This document shows positions 18,046 to 25,850 of a stretch of DNA of 64,000 nucleotides, piece after piece. The notes beneath the pieces are model-generated. The model ran no database searches. It was not told where the DNA came from and was given only the letters and a program-made list of their open reading frames with translations. The position numbers were made by a program, and so were the translations under genes. Each line of letters starts with the position of its first letter. The stretch's first letter is position 1. Source of the stretch: Alphaproteobacteria bacterium (GTDB taxonomy: Bacteria > Pseudomonadota > Alphaproteobacteria > Geminicoccales > Geminicoccaceae); contig JALUAG010000109.1 in NCBI GenBank assembly GCA_027045875.1, forward strand, positions 1 through 64,000, in the 5' to 3' direction.

Positions 18046-18990
18046 TCAGGAGACGGTGGTGAGCTGGCGGAACACCTCCTCAAGGCGCCCCCGCTCGATG
18101 CTCGCTCCGTGGATCGTGAGACCCCGTTCCCGGGCCAGTGCCAGGACCTCGGGGGCGATGTCGGTGCCGTTGGCGGGCGCCACCAGGAACTCGACCACCC
18201 CGTCGACCTCACCGGTGCGCCGCACCTCGCGGACCCGGTTCAGGCCCGCCACCAGCTGTTCGAAGCCGTCCGCCCCCTCGCGGTCCACGCTCAGGCGCAG
18301 AGCATTGTGCCAGGGCGACCGGCGCCGCAGCGCCTCGGGGGTCTCGTCGGCGATCACCCGACCCCGGGCGATGATGATGGCGCGGGTACAGACCGCGTCC
18401 ACCTCCTCCAGGATGTGGGTGGAGACGATGATCGCCTTGTCGGGCGCCATCTCCGCGATGAGTTTCCTGACCTCGAACTTCTGGTTGGGATCGAGCCCGT
18501 CCGTGGGCTCGTCGAGGATCAGCACCGGCGGATCGTGGAGGATCGCCTGGGCGAGGCCGACGCGCCGCCTGTAGCCCTTGGACAGGGTCTCGATGGGCTG
18601 ATGGAGCACCTGTTCGAGACCCGTGCGCGCCACTGCCTCGCCGATGCGCCGCCGTTTCTCGTCTCCCGCGAGCCCGCGCATGTCGGCGATGAAGTTCAGG
18701 AACGATCTCACCGCCATGTCGCCGTAGAGCGGTGCCCCTTCGGGCAGATAACCGAGGTGGCGCTTGGCCGCCACGGGCCGGGTGACGACGTCGTGGCCGA
18801 GGATCTTCGCGCTGCCCGCGCTCGGTGCCACGAAGCCGGTGAGCATCCGCATGGTCGTCGTCTTGCCGGCGCCGTTGGGACCGAGGAACCCGACCACCTC
18901 GCCGCGGCCGACGGTGAAACTCACCCGATCGACGGCCACCAGCGGCCCGAACCGCTTCGTGAGACCGTCGAGCGAAACCATCTCCTGCAC
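18046..18990 (-). CDS. ABC transporter ATP-binding protein, GldA-like
   Basis: A 314-residue ATPase of the ABC-2/NodI/GldA type. Walker A GPNGAGKTTT lies near residue 40, the signature in LSKGYRRRVG near 135, Walker B LILDEP near 157 and the H-loop STHI near 190; a 90-residue C-terminal extension follows, as is normal for this class. I chose the GTG at 18990 because GGAGGAAGG is seven bases upstream; the ATG at 18981 has no spaced site. It heads a four-gene operon (ATPase, permease, GldG-like, DUF4340). The transported substrate is not known. The upstream spacer has a candidate promoter. Confidence 0.92.
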   Translation of the reverse strand: MQEMVSLDGLTKRFGPLVAVDRVSFTVGRGEVVGFLGPNGAGKTTTMRMLTGFVAPSAGSAKILGHDVVTRPVAAKRHLGYLPEGAPLYGDMAVRSFLNFIADMRGLAGDEKRRRIGEAVARTGLEQVLHQPIETLSKGYRRRVGLAQAILHDPPVLILDEPTDGLDPNQKFEVRKLIAEMAPDKAIIVSTHILEEVDAVCTRAIIIARGRVIADETPEALRRRSPWHNALRLSVDREGADGFEQLVAGLNRVREVRRTGEVDGVVEFLVAPANGTDIAPEVLALARERGLTIHGASIERGRLEEVFRQLTTVS

Positions 18991-19412
18991 GGCCCTTCCT
19001 CCGCACAAGCTGCCGACGCATCGGGGTTCGGGGAGACCCGGGGTCTCCGGCCGCCGGCCGCGGCTCCTCCCCAGCCACCTCATCCGCTTTCCGGCGAAAC
19101 CGTGTCGTCAAGATAATCGCCGCCGGAAGTTCGACAAGAGGAGCCGCCCCTTCGGCCCGTTCGCCCCACGGGTGACGTATATCACAGCATCGTCCGGCCG
19201 GGCCGCGTACAAGGCGTGCGTCCCCTTGGTCTCCCTCCCCCCAGCGGACCAAGTCGGACCTGCGTGAAAGCCCCCTGAAACCGCCGTGCCTCCCCTGGGC
19301 CGGCGGTTTCTTTTCGCACCCTCGCCGGTTCCCGGTGCTTGGTTCGGGGCTCCCGTCGCGCTATGGGGGGGCGGACCCGCCTCGGGTCGATCGTCACGGG
19401 GGAGCGACGTTC
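18991..19412. other. 422-base spacer with promoter, hairpin and terminator signals
   Basis: No convincing gene lies between the GldA-like and aldehyde dehydrogenase starts. On the minus strand TTGTCG-N16-TATCTT (19137 to about 19110) could be the promoter of the ABC operon. On the plus strand a 7-bp hairpin (CTTGGTC 19225-19231 with GACCAAG 19247-19253) is followed by an intrinsic terminator at 19277-19314. The pair looks like a leader with attenuator, or a short noncoding RNA with its own terminator; I cannot decide which. Confidence 0.5.
19277..19314 (+). terminator. Intrinsic terminator upstream of the aldehyde dehydrogenase gene
   Basis: A perfect 10-bp stem, GAAACCGCCG with CGGCGGTTTC, a 14-base loop, then TTTT. 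It points in the plus direction but no plus-strand gene precedes it within the spacer, so it must end a leader RNA, a small RNA or an unseen transcript. It lies 98 bases before the aldehyde dehydrogenase start. Confidence 0.65.
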
Positions 19413-20855
19413 ATGGACGACGTGCTGCAGTGTGATCTCTTCATCGGGGGCGAGTGGCGGCCGGCCGCCGAGGGTCGTCGCATGGAGGTGGTGGATCCGG
19501 CCACCGAGGATGTGGTGACGCGTATCGCGCAGGCCGGTCGCGAGGACACGCGGGCGGCGATCGAGGCCGCCGCCGCGGCCCTGCCGGCCTGGCGTCGGGT
19601 GCCGCCCTGGGAACGCTCGGCCATTCTCCGGCGCGCCGCCGGTCTTCTCGCCGAGCGGGCGGAGGCGGTGGCGCGACGGCTCACCCTCGAGGTCGGCAAG
19701 CCCATCGCCCAGGCGCGGGCGGAGATCGCCTCCACCGTCGAATGCATCGACTGGTACGCCGACGAAGCGCGTCGCCTGTACGGCGAGACCCTGGCCGGCC
19801 GCACGCCCGGCCAGCGCTTCTTCGTCTCCTACGAGCCGGTGGGGGTGGTCGCCGCCTTCACCGCCTGGAACTTCCCGGTGGTCCTGCAGGCGCGCAAGAT
19901 CGCGCCGGCGCTGGCCGCCGGCTGCACGGTGGTGGCCCGTCCCGCCGAGGAGGGCACCGGCGCCGTCACCGAGATGATCCGCTGCTTCGTCGAGGCCGGC
20001 GTGCCGGCGGGGGTGCTCAATCTGCTGACCGGTCTGCCGCAGGAGATCTCCGAAACCGTGATGGATTCGGATATCGTGCGCAAGGTGTCCTTCACCGGCT
20101 CCATACCGGTCGGGCAGCATCTGATCCGCCGCTCGGCGGATACCGTCAAGCGGCTGTCGATGGAGCTCGGCGGCCACGCCCCGGTGATCGTCCACGAGGA
20201 CGTCGACGTCGAAGCGGTGGCCGCCGCCTCGGCCCTCGGCAAGTGCCGCAACGCCGGTCAGGTCTGCGTCTCGCCCACCCGCTTCTTCGTCCATCGGCGC
20301 ATCAAGGACGCCTTCGTCGAGCATTTCGTGGCCGCCACCCGCAGGCTCAGGCTCGGTCACGGCCTCGATCCGGAGACCGACGTCGGGCCGCTCATCAACC
20401 GGCGCCGCCTCGAATTCGTCGAGAAGATGGTCGAGGACACCCTCGCCGACGGTGGACGGCTGCTCCTCGGCGGCCGCCGGCCGGCCGATCTCAACCGCGG
20501 CTTCTTCTTCGAGCCCACGGTGTTCGACGAGGTGCCGGACGATGCCCGTGCGATGCGCGAGGAACCCTTCGGGCCGATCGCCCTGCTCACGAGTTTCGAG
20601 GACTTCGACGAGGTGATCGCGCGGGCCAACGCGCTGCCCTACGGCCTCGCCGCCTACACCTTCACGCGGTCCATGAACACCGCCCAGAAGACCATCGACG
20701 CCCTCGAGGTGGGCATCGTCGGCGTCAACAGCTACGTGGCGGCGACCACCGAAATGCCCTTCGGCGGCGTCAAGCATTCGGGTTTCGGTCGCGAGAACGG
20801 CAGGCACGGCATCCAGGACTATCTCAACGTCAAGTTCGCCAACGTGGTGATGTAG
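19413..20855 (+). CDS. NAD(P)-dependent aldehyde dehydrogenase
   Basis: A 480-residue aldehyde dehydrogenase that oxidises an aldehyde to its acid. The catalytic Cys is at about residue 286 in GQVCVSPTR and the general-base Glu at about 251 in MELGGHAP; the cofactor motif FTGSIPVG is at about 229. The pattern fits the succinate-semialdehyde/GabD-like group best, but related aldehydes are equally possible. Start is the ATG at 19413 with GGGGGAG eight bases upstream. A terminator-like hairpin precedes the gene, hinting at transcript attenuation. It converges with the nitronate monooxygenase gene. Confidence 0.92.
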   Translation: MDDVLQCDLFIGGEWRPAAEGRRMEVVDPATEDVVTRIAQAGREDTRAAIEAAAAALPAWRRVPPWERSAILRRAAGLLAERAEAVARRLTLEVGKPIAQARAEIASTVECIDWYADEARRLYGETLAGRTPGQRFFVSYEPVGVVAAFTAWNFPVVLQARKIAPALAAGCTVVARPAEEGTGAVTEMIRCFVEAGVPAGVLNLLTGLPQEISETVMDSDIVRKVSFTGSIPVGQHLIRRSADTVKRLSMELGGHAPVIVHEDVDVEAVAAASALGKCRNAGQVCVSPTRFFVHRRIKDAFVEHFVAATRRLRLGHGLDPETDVGPLINRRRLEFVEKMVEDTLADGGRLLLGGRRPADLNRGFFFEPTVFDEVPDDARAMREEPFGPIALLTSFEDFDEVIARANALPYGLAAYTFTRSMNTAQKTIDALEVGIVGVNSYVAATTEMPFGGVKHSGFGRENGRHGIQDYLNVKFANVVM

Positions 20856-20865
20856 GGGTACGCGC

Positions 20866-21807
20866 TCAGGGGGCGTGGCCGCAGAGACGCGCGCGGGCCG
20901 CGCGGTATTCCCGCTCCAGCCGCGCCACGAGCGCGGCCACCGGCGGCACGTCCTCGATCGCCGCCACCCCCTGACCCGCGGACCAGATGTCCCGCCAGGC
21001 GCGGACCTCGCCGCGCTCGAGCTCGGCCGCGAGATCGCTCTGCCCGCCGGCCGCGGGATCGATGCCGGCGGCTTCGAGGCTCTGGCGCAGGAAGCTGCCG
21101 GCGATCCCGGAGACCGCGCTCGTGTAGACGATGTCGCCGGCTCCCGCCTCGCAGATCATCCGCTTGTAGGCGTCCGGCGCGCGGCTCTCCCGGGTGGCGA
21201 CGAAACGGGTGCCCATGTAGGCGAGATCGGCGCCCATCGCGCGGGCGGCCAGGATGTCGGCGCCGGTGGAGAGGGCGCCGGCGAGGACCAGGGTGCCGGA
21301 GAAGAGGCGACGCGCTTCGGCCAGGAAGGCGAAGGGGTTGAGGGTGCCGGCATGGCCGCCGGCGCCGCCGCAGACGAGCACCAGGCCGTCGACCCCCGCC
21401 TCCGCCGCCTTCTCCGCATGGCGGCGGTTGATGACGTCGTGGAAGACGAGGCCGCCGTAGGCGTGGATCTCCCGTACGAGATCGGGCACCGCGCCGAGGG
21501 AGGTGATCACCACCGGCACCCGGTGATCGACGCACAGCCGGAGATCCGCCTCGAGACGCCGGTTGCTGCGGTGGACGATGAGATTGACGCCGAACGGAGC
21601 GGCCCGTGGCTCGTCGGCGAGCGCCTCCTCGATCTGCACCAGCCACTCCGCGAACCCCTCGCTGCTGCGGCGGTTGAGGGCCGGGAAGGTGCCGAGGATG
21701 CCGCTGCGGCAGGCGGCGATCACAAGCTCCGGTCCGGAAACGAGGAACATGGGCGCGCAGACCAGCGGCAGTCCGAGGCGCCCCTCGAGCGACGACGGCA
21801 GAGCCAT
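20866..21807 (-). CDS. Nitronate monooxygenase (2-nitropropane dioxygenase family)
   Basis: A 313-residue FMN-dependent TIM-barrel enzyme of the nitronate monooxygenase family, which oxidises toxic alkyl nitronates such as propionate-3-nitronate. Visible family blocks are CAPMFLVSG at the N terminus, LVCGGAGGHAG in the middle and GADLAYMGTRF further on, the phosphate-binding part of the barrel. Start is the ATG at 21807 with GGGGGAGAA upstream; the frame extends 12 codons further without support. It is transcribed towards the aldehyde dehydrogenase and away from the AI-2E family gene. Substrate within the family is uncertain. Confidence 0.87.
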   Translation of the reverse strand: MALPSSLEGRLGLPLVCAPMFLVSGPELVIAACRSGILGTFPALNRRSSEGFAEWLVQIEEALADEPRAAPFGVNLIVHRSNRRLEADLRLCVDHRVPVVITSLGAVPDLVREIHAYGGLVFHDVINRRHAEKAAEAGVDGLVLVCGGAGGHAGTLNPFAFLAEARRLFSGTLVLAGALSTGADILAARAMGADLAYMGTRFVATRESRAPDAYKRMICEAGAGDIVYTSAVSGIAGSFLRQSLEAAGIDPAAGGQSDLAAELERGEVRAWRDIWSAGQGVAAIEDVPPVAALVARLEREYRAARARLCGHAP

Positions 21808-21944
21808 GCTTCTCCCCCGAGACGGCCGGGCGCGAGCTTGCATCGCTCCCGGTGGGCTGACAAGGTGGTGGGCGCGTCAGAGGCCGGCGGCCGGGGCGCG
21901 TTCTCGTCCGGCCCCCGGGAACGGTATCTGCGGAGCGGCTCGTC

Positions 21945-23039
21945 ATGGCGCGGTCCACACTTCCCTCCCTCGGAGGGCGGCTCGATCAGATCGCCGGCTT
22001 CGTCGTCGTCCTGCTGCTGCTGATCGGTTCCGTCGTCGTCCTGCGTCCCTTCTTCTCGCCCCTTCTCTGGGCCATGGTGCTCACCGTCTCCACCTGGCCG
22101 TTCTATCGCCGGCTGTGCGGCTGGGTCGGCGGCAGCCGCTCGCTGGCCGCCGGCATCATGACGCTGCTGCTGGCGGCGGCCTTCGTGCTGCCGCTGCTGC
22201 TCGTGGGCACGCGGCTCGCGGAGAACGCGCGCACGCTCTGGGCGGCCCTCAGCCTCGCCTTCGCCAACGGTCCGCCGGAGCCGCCGGCCTGGCTGCCGAA
22301 GCTGCCCTTCTTCGGCACCACCCTCACCGGCTACTGGCAGGCGCTGATCGAAGACCCGAGCCGTGTCGCCGAGATCCTGCAGCCGCTCCTGGCGCCCCTC
22401 CGGGATCTCGTGCTGGCGAGCGGGCTCACCGCCGGCACCGCCATCCTCCAGGTCAGCATGAGCGTGCTCGCCGCCTACTTCTTCTATCGGGACGGTGCGA
22501 CCATCGGCCGCTATCTGCGGGCGGCGGGCGAACGCATCGCCGGCGACAGCGCGCTCCAGTTCTTCGCCGTGGGCGAGAACACGGTGCGGGGCATCGTCTA
22601 CGGCACGGTGGGCACGGCCATCGTTCAGGGCGGCCTCGCGGTGGTGGGCTTCCTGATCGCCGGGGTGCCGGCGGCCTTCCTGCTGGGCTTCGTCACCTTC
22701 ATCCTGTCCCTGTTCCCGGTGGGCGCCCCGCTCGTCTGGCTGCCCACAGCCATCTGGCTCTACTATGTCCACGGGCTGGGCTGGGGCCTGTTCATGGCGC
22801 TCTGGGGCGTGCTCGTCATCAGCGGCGCCGACAATTTCATCCGCCCCTATCTGATCAGCCGCGGCAGCAAGCTGCCCTTCCTGATCGCCTTCATGGGCAT
22901 CATCGGCGGTGCCGCGGCCTTCGGCTTTCTGGGCATCTTCCTCGGTCCCACGCTGCTCGCTCTGGCCATGGCCCTGATCCGCGAATGGAGCTCTCCCGAC
23001 GAGCCCGGGCCGGAGGCCGGGAAAGAAGCCGCCGGCTGA
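21945..23039 (+). CDS. AI-2E family transporter (PerM/TqsA-like)
   Basis: A 364-residue membrane protein with about eight transmembrane helices in the layout of the AI-2E exporter/PerM family (UPF0118): two N-terminal hairpins, an extracytoplasmic region near residues 85-155, then five helices. The family blocks AAYFFYRDG, FILSLFPVGAPLVW and DNFIRPYLIS are clear. Family members include the autoinducer-2 exporter TqsA and Na+/H+ antiporters, so the name should not be read as proof of quorum-signal transport. The gene stands 97 bases ahead of the sphingolipid plus-strand run but looks independent. Confidence 0.88.
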   Translation: MARSTLPSLGGRLDQIAGFVVVLLLLIGSVVVLRPFFSPLLWAMVLTVSTWPFYRRLCGWVGGSRSLAAGIMTLLLAAAFVLPLLLVGTRLAENARTLWAALSLAFANGPPEPPAWLPKLPFFGTTLTGYWQALIEDPSRVAEILQPLLAPLRDLVLASGLTAGTAILQVSMSVLAAYFFYRDGATIGRYLRAAGERIAGDSALQFFAVGENTVRGIVYGTVGTAIVQGGLAVVGFLIAGVPAAFLLGFVTFILSLFPVGAPLVWLPTAIWLYYVHGLGWGLFMALWGVLVISGADNFIRPYLISRGSKLPFLIAFMGIIGGAAAFGFLGIFLGPTLLALAMALIREWSSPDEPGPEAGKEAAG

Positions 23040-23136
23040 CCGGGGCGGCGGCCGTCCGCCTTGCTCTCGGCGGCCTCCGGGACTAGCTAGGATCGCAATG
23101 GCACGAAGGCCCGGGTGTCGTTTCGGGAGAGCGATC

Positions 23137-23901
23137 ATGCCGCTCGTGTGGGGACCCTGGAGCGCCAAGCGCTTCCGCCTCGACAGGATGAGCCTCGGGG
23201 ACCTGGTCAAGGCCTATTTCACCTACTATGCGATCCAGATCTACCTGCTGCTGGCGGCGGCGGCGGTGTTCCTGGCGGTGGCCTGGGCGGACGACGCCGG
23301 CGGGCCGATCCTCGCTGCCCTGCTCATGCTCGTGCTCTATCCGCTGGTCGAATACGGCGTGCACCGCTACATCCTCCATTCGCGGCTCCTCTACCGGAGT
23401 CCCTACACGGCCAAGCTGTGGAAGCGGATCCACTACGACCACCACCAGAACCCGCACGACCTCTCGGTACTGTTCGGCGCCCTCTACACCACGCTGCCGG
23501 TGATCGCCCTCGTCACCCTGCCCGTGGGCGGGCTGGTGGCCGGCAAGGCGGGAGCGGCCGCGGCCTTCGCCACCGGATGCGTGATCTTCTGCTTCTACGA
23601 GTTCGTCCACTGCGTCGAGCATCTGCCCTTCAAGCCGAAGTCGCGCTGGCTGCGGGAGGTCAAGCGCCGCCATCTCGCCCATCATTTCCACAACGAGCAG
23701 GGCAACTACGGCATCACCAGCAACCTCTGGGACCGCCTTTTCGGCACCTTCTACGATCGCGCGTCCGACTGGCCGAGGAGCGCCACCGCGTTCAACCTCG
23801 GCTATGCCGGCGAGGACCGCGAGCGCTATCCCTGGGTGGCGCGGATGTCGGCCGCGGACGAGGAGTTCGCCGAGGCGCGCCGTCGCCGTGCCAGTGCCTG
23901 A
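23137..23901 (+). CDS. Fatty acid hydroxylase-superfamily membrane enzyme, likely sphingolipid hydroxylase
   Basis: A 254-residue di-iron membrane oxygenase of the sterol desaturase/fatty acid hydroxylase superfamily. The His clusters that bind iron are all present: HRYILH near residue 75, HYDHH near 98, HCVEH near 158 and HLAHHFH near 180. The last block, with YGITSNLWDRLFGT, resembles eukaryotic ceramide fatty-acid 2-hydroxylases (FA2H/Scs7). At least three hydrophobic spans frame these. Start is the ATG at 23137 behind GGGAGA. It lies 18 bases before the ceramide synthase gene, so I infer that it hydroxylates the ceramide acyl chain or long-chain base. Family certain, substrate inferred. 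Confidence 0.82.
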   Translation: MPLVWGPWSAKRFRLDRMSLGDLVKAYFTYYAIQIYLLLAAAAVFLAVAWADDAGGPILAALLMLVLYPLVEYGVHRYILHSRLLYRSPYTAKLWKRIHYDHHQNPHDLSVLFGALYTTLPVIALVTLPVGGLVAGKAGAAAAFATGCVIFCFYEFVHCVEHLPFKPKSRWLREVKRRHLAHHFHNEQGNYGITSNLWDRLFGTFYDRASDWPRSATAFNLGYAGEDRERYPWVARMSAADEEFAEARRRRASA

Positions 23902-23919
23902 GAGGCCGTCTCCCGGCCG

Positions 23920-25059
23920 ATGAGCGATCTGCACGTCCGCCCCGTCGAGGACCGGCGCGATCTCCGCCGCTTCGTCACCATGCCGCGGCAGATCTACGCC
24001 GGCGATTCCCACTGGGTGGCACCGCTCACCTTCGAGCGGCTGCTGCATCTCGATGCGCGCCGGAACCCCTTTCTGCGCGGCATCGAGCTCCGCTACTGGC
24101 TGGCCTTTCGGGGCGACCGCTGCGTCGGGCGTATCAGCGCCCAGGTCAACCGCCGCCATCTCGAGCGCTACGACGACGCCACCGGCCATTTCGGTTTCCT
24201 CGAGGCCGAGGACGATCCGGAGGTGTTCGCGGCGCTCCTGGAAACCGCGGAGGCCGATCTCCGCGCGCGCGGCATGCGTCGCATCCAGGGGCCCTTCAAC
24301 CCCTCCATCAACGACGAATGCGGGCTCCTGGTCGAGGGGTTCGACACCGGGCCGAACATGATGATGGGGCACGCCCGTCCCTACTACCGGCCCCGCCTCG
24401 AGGCGCTCGGCTACCGCAAGGCGAAGGATCTCGTCGCCTACGATTTCGAGGTCCGGGGCTCCTGGCCGCCGCGCATCACACGGATGCTGGAGCGGGTGCG
24501 GAACAGCCGCGAGATCCGGGTGCGCCCGCTGGAGATGCGGCACTATCGCGAGGAGATCGCCACCATCTGCCGCATCTTCAACGACGCCTGGGCCGAAAAC
24601 TGGGGCTTCATCCCTTTCGGCGAGGAGGAGGCGCACTATCTGGCCCGCAGCATCCGGCCGCTGGTCGATGCCAACTGTTTCGCCATCGGCGAGGTGGCGG
24701 GCGAGCCGGTCGCCATGTGCGTGACCCTGCCCAATCTCAACGAGGCGATCCGCGGGCTCGACGGCCGGATCCTGCCCTTCGGCTGGGCGGTCCTCCTGTG
24801 GCGGCTCAAGGTCCGCGGCGTGAGGAGCTGGCGCATGCCCCTGATGGGCGTTTCGCGACGCTTTCACGGGACCCGGCGGGGCGCGGCGCTGGCGCTGCTG
24901 GTGATCGACGCCATGCGGAGCTACCATGCCCGTCGCGGTGTCCTGCGCGGCGAGCTCTCCTGGGTGCTCGAGGACAACCGCCCGGTCCGCGAACTGATCG
25001 AAGGGATCGGCGGCGTGCCCTACAAGACCTACCGGATCTTCGAAAAAAGCCTGACATGA
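23920..25059 (+). CDS. bcerS: GNAT-like bacterial ceramide synthase
   Basis: A 379-residue acyltransferase-like protein related to the family that includes Caulobacter bacterial ceramide synthase, which N-acylates a sphingoid base. N-terminal blocks DSHWVAPL, NPFLRG and GFLEAEDD and the NDECGLLV and YRPRLEALGY segments are family features; a second GNAT-like half starts near residue 190 with IFNDAWAENWGF. It is unrelated to eukaryotic ceramide synthases. The assignment is strengthened by spt, acpR, cerR and aasR in the same locus. Its stop overlaps the next start (ATGA). The name by homology is likely, though I cannot measure identity here. Confidence 0.8.
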   Translation: MSDLHVRPVEDRRDLRRFVTMPRQIYAGDSHWVAPLTFERLLHLDARRNPFLRGIELRYWLAFRGDRCVGRISAQVNRRHLERYDDATGHFGFLEAEDDPEVFAALLETAEADLRARGMRRIQGPFNPSINDECGLLVEGFDTGPNMMMGHARPYYRPRLEALGYRKAKDLVAYDFEVRGSWPPRITRMLERVRNSREIRVRPLEMRHYREEIATICRIFNDAWAENWGFIPFGEEEAHYLARSIRPLVDANCFAIGEVAGEPVAMCVTLPNLNEAIRGLDGRILPFGWAVLLWRLKVRGVRSWRMPLMGVSRRFHGTRRGAALALLVIDAMRSYHARRGVLRGELSWVLEDNRPVRELIEGIGGVPYKTYRIFEKSLT

Positions 25060-25850
25060 CGGCCGAAACTCCCGCCCTGGTCCTCGCGGGCGATCGCCGC
25101 GGCGAGGCCGATCCCGTGGCCGTCCGGGCCGGAGTGCGCCACAAATGTCTGGCGCCGGTGGCGGGGACGCCGATGCTGTGCCGGGTGGTCGGTACCCTGG
25201 CCTCGATGCCGCGCATCGGCACCATCCACGTCGCCCTGTCCGATCCGGCGATCCTCGACCGCACCGCCTGTCTCCGCGAGGTGGTCCGCACGGGGCGCCT
25301 GCGCGCGGCACCCGCCGCCGCCAGCGTCGCGCGGTCGGTGGCCGACCTGTTCGCCGAGACCGGCCCGCCGCTGCTCGTGACCACCGCCGACCATCCGCTG
25401 CTGACGGTGGCGATGGTGGAAGGCTTCCTCGATCTCGCGGACCGCGAAGCCGCCGATCTGGTCGCCGGCCTCGTCGCCGAGGAGACGATCCGCAAACGGC
25501 TGCCGGACACGCGGCGCACCTTCCTGCGCTTCCGCGACCGCGCCTTTTCCGGCGCCAACCTGTTCCTGCTGGCGGGGCCGGGAGCCGCCGCCATCCTCGC
25601 CTTCTGGGAGCGGGTGGAGCGGGATCGCAAGCGCCCCTGGCGCATCGCGCGGGCGCTCGGTCCGGGCCTCCTGCTCGCCTATCTGCTGCGGCGGCTCACC
25701 CTGGATGCGGCGATGGAACGGGCCTCCCGCCGCATCGGCGGCCGGGCGCGGGCGGTGGTGCTGCCCTTCGCCGAGGCCGCCGTCGATGTCGACAGGCCGG
25801 CCGATCTCGAGCTCGTGGAGCGGCTCCTCGCCCGCCGGGAGGCAGCGTGA
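25056..25850 (+). CDS. Nucleotidyltransferase-like protein (GT-A fold) of the sphingolipid operon
   Basis: A 264-residue protein with the NTP-transferase layout of MobA/IspD-type enzymes: an N-terminal LVLAGDRRG loop, then HKCLAPVAGTPML at about residues 28-40, the usual KPL-GKPM position, and TTADHPLL near 108 as the likely metal-binding Asp loop. Such proteins join a nucleotide to a phosphorylated small molecule. In a ceramide operon it may prepare an activated head group, for example a CDP- or NDP-linked donor, but this is inference. It overlaps both neighbours by four bases (ATGA and GTGA). The glycine-rich loop is a little degenerate. Confidence 0.72.
   Translation: MTAETPALVLAGDRRGEADPVAVRAGVRHKCLAPVAGTPMLCRVVGTLASMPRIGTIHVALSDPAILDRTACLREVVRTGRLRAAPAAASVARSVADLFAETGPPLLVTTADHPLLTVAMVEGFLDLADREAADLVAGLVAEETIRKRLPDTRRTFLRFRDRAFSGANLFLLAGPGAAAILAFWERVERDRKRPWRIARALGPGLLLAYLLRRLTLDAAMERASRRIGGRARAVVLPFAEAAVDVDRPADLELVERLLARREAA

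Noticed and set aside
19200-19310. Signal recognition particle 4.5S RNA or 6S RNA
   Set aside because: The conserved GGAAG-type loop of 4.5S RNA and the long bulged helix of 6S RNA are not visible; only a hairpin and terminator are.
23115-25850. A 911-codon plus-strand frame
   Set aside because: Its first 647 codons are a shadow of the hydroxylase-like and ceramide synthase genes in another frame; only the part from 25056 is a gene.
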